Part shown: in pieces, positions 4,494 to 5,220 of the stretch
Position numbering within the stretch: the first letter of the stretch is position 1
How the letters are laid out: the number at the start of each line of letters is the position of its first letter
DNA from: Microcaldota archaeon
GTDB lineage: Archaea; Micrarchaeota; Micrarchaeia; Anstonellales; Bilamarchaeaceae
Assembly: GCA_018813445.1 (NCBI GenBank)
Contig: JAHJBR010000040.1
Location: forward strand, 1-5,220
Direction: 5' to 3'
DNA: 5,220 nt
Notes under the pieces: generated by a model
Seen by the model: only the letters and a program-made list of their open reading frames with translations
What the model was told of the DNA's origin: nothing
The model's database searches: none
Translations under genes and position numbers: made by a program

Positions 4494-5220
4494 GAACATA
4501 TGTTTTTGCACAGCTGCAAAAAACCCATCAAATTCACATTCAGTTTTTTTCATCCATTTTGCCCTATTCAATATCTCTTCATCAAGTTCTTTTGCACTCA
4601 AACCCAATGATTCAGCCAATCTAAGATGTGCTGCGCCCCTTTCATATTTCCACCTGCCACAATCTAGCCAACTTATTCTTTCTACTTTTTCTCCAACCCC
4701 ACATATCTCAGTGATTTTCCTTTCTTCCTTTGCCCCACCTGACTTTCCATAATATTTCAGCATTCTTCTTTGCACAACCATAACATCTATGCTTCGCAGA
4801 TCCATATCATTTATTCCAAATTTCTTCATCCTCAAAAGCCCTTCATGCACACTTTGAGCATGAAAGGTTGCATAGGTCCCTCGTGCCTGCCCTCCAAGCA
4901 TAACATCGAAAAGTGCTTCAACTTCCTCTGCATTCCTAACCTCTCCAACTATTATCCTATCTGGTCTCATTCGCAAACTATCATAAACCAAATCCTTGAG
5001 GGTTATCCCTATGTCCTTATTGGCAACAAGCCTTACCTGTTGTTCATGCGGTACATTTATTTCAGGTGTTTCCTCAGTTATCACTACTCTCTCGTTTTTA
5101 GGTATAAATGAAAAAAGTGCGTTAAGTGTAGTTGTTTTTCCACTTGCAGTATTCCCTGCGATTATTACCGAACTATCGCTTTGCATTAGCATAGAAAGAA
5201 AGGCCATCCCATTGTAATCA
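4485..5220 (-). CDS. tadA: TadA/CpaF/VirB11-type secretion ATPase, 5' part beyond the window
   Basis: The C-terminal ATPase domain of a hexameric, cytoplasmic type II/IV secretion ATPase. The frame is open to the right edge (upstream of the Met at 5207 it reads Asp-Tyr-Asn-Gly), so the N-terminal domain is missing from view and the Met at 5207 is internal. Motifs in order, numbered from that Met: Walker A AGNTASGKTT (17-26); Asp box VITEETPEI (42-50) with its acidic pair; Walker B RIIVGEVRNAEE (84-95) with catalytic Glu89; His box GTYATFHAQS (110-119). These match archaeal and bacterial TadA-like proteins, where ATP hydrolysis drives pilus assembly or export through TadC. A basic ERKITEI segment (162-168) and a helical tail follow. 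It ends 1 nt before the TadC start, in one operon with TadC. The operon promoter is not in the window. The symbol refers to the family; an archaellum ATPase is less likely but cannot be ruled out. Confidence 0.92.
   Translation of the reverse strand, partial: DYNGMAFLSMLMQSDSSVIIAGNTASGKTTTLNALFSFIPKNERVVITEETPEINVPHEQQVRLVANKDIGITLKDLVYDSLRMRPDRIIVGEVRNAEEVEALFDVMLGGQARGTYATFHAQSVHEGLLRMKKFGINDMDLRSIDVMVVQRRMLKYYGKSGGAKEERKITEICGVGEKVERISWLDCGRWKYERGAAHLRLAESLGLSAKELDEEILNRAKWMKKTECEFDGFFAAVQKHMFRL

Noticed and set aside
4484..4537. Longer TadC start at 4537 with 18 extra residues
   Set aside because: It would overlap TadA by over 50 nt, while the ATG at 4483 follows the TadA stop directly and has AGGT at proper spacing.

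Overview
The window looks archaeal. The evidence is a tRNA gene interrupted by two introns whose boundaries fit bulge-helix-bulge (BHB) processing, a Tad-type secretion ATPase followed by a long TadC with two T2SSF domains (the arrangement of archaeal pilus and archaellum platforms), a compact dolichol/phytol-kinase-like membrane enzyme, AT-rich DNA with tightly overlapping genes, and TATA-like boxes close to start codons. A small-genome lineage such as DPANN is possible, but the sequence does not prove it.

Layout: all protein genes are on the minus strand and only the tRNA is on the plus strand. From the right edge, in transcription order: a TadA/CpaF-like ATPase with its 5' end cut off (5220-4485); a TadC-like platform protein (4483-2900); a PAP2 phosphatase (2898-2416); and a dolichol/polyprenol-kinase-like protein (2416-1853). 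These four are separated by 1 nt or overlap by 1 nt, so they are almost certainly one transcript. After 47 nt comes a 350-residue protein that looks like a divergent kinase fold (1805-753). The plus-strand tRNA-Met gene (417-713) converges on it. At the left edge a minus-strand gene for an exported small Cys/Asp-motif protein (282-1) runs out of the window.

How the genes may work together: TadA would power and TadC would anchor a type IV pilus-like or secretion machine at the membrane. The two enzymes behind them have complementary chemistry on isoprenoid lipid carriers: removal of phosphate from a (di)phosphorylated lipid, and CTP-dependent phosphorylation of a polyprenol. They could recycle the dolichyl-phosphate carrier used for glycosylation of surface proteins. 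The link between the two pairs is inferred from operon structure only.

The most unusual element is the tRNA-Met(CAT) gene. The 74-nt mature tRNA is split by a 32-nt intron in the D-loop and a 191-nt intron after position 37. The long intron has no obvious ORF and can fold into a closing stem with five consecutive hairpins, four of them packed into 97 nt and one capped by UUCG. Its first nucleotides can also form a 9-bp hairpin that would sequester the anticodon and compete with the BHB splicing structure. A further strong stem-loop lies in the presumed tRNA 5' leader. The 281-416 gap holds possible promoters and this stem-loop; no other stretch over 300 bases lacks a gene.
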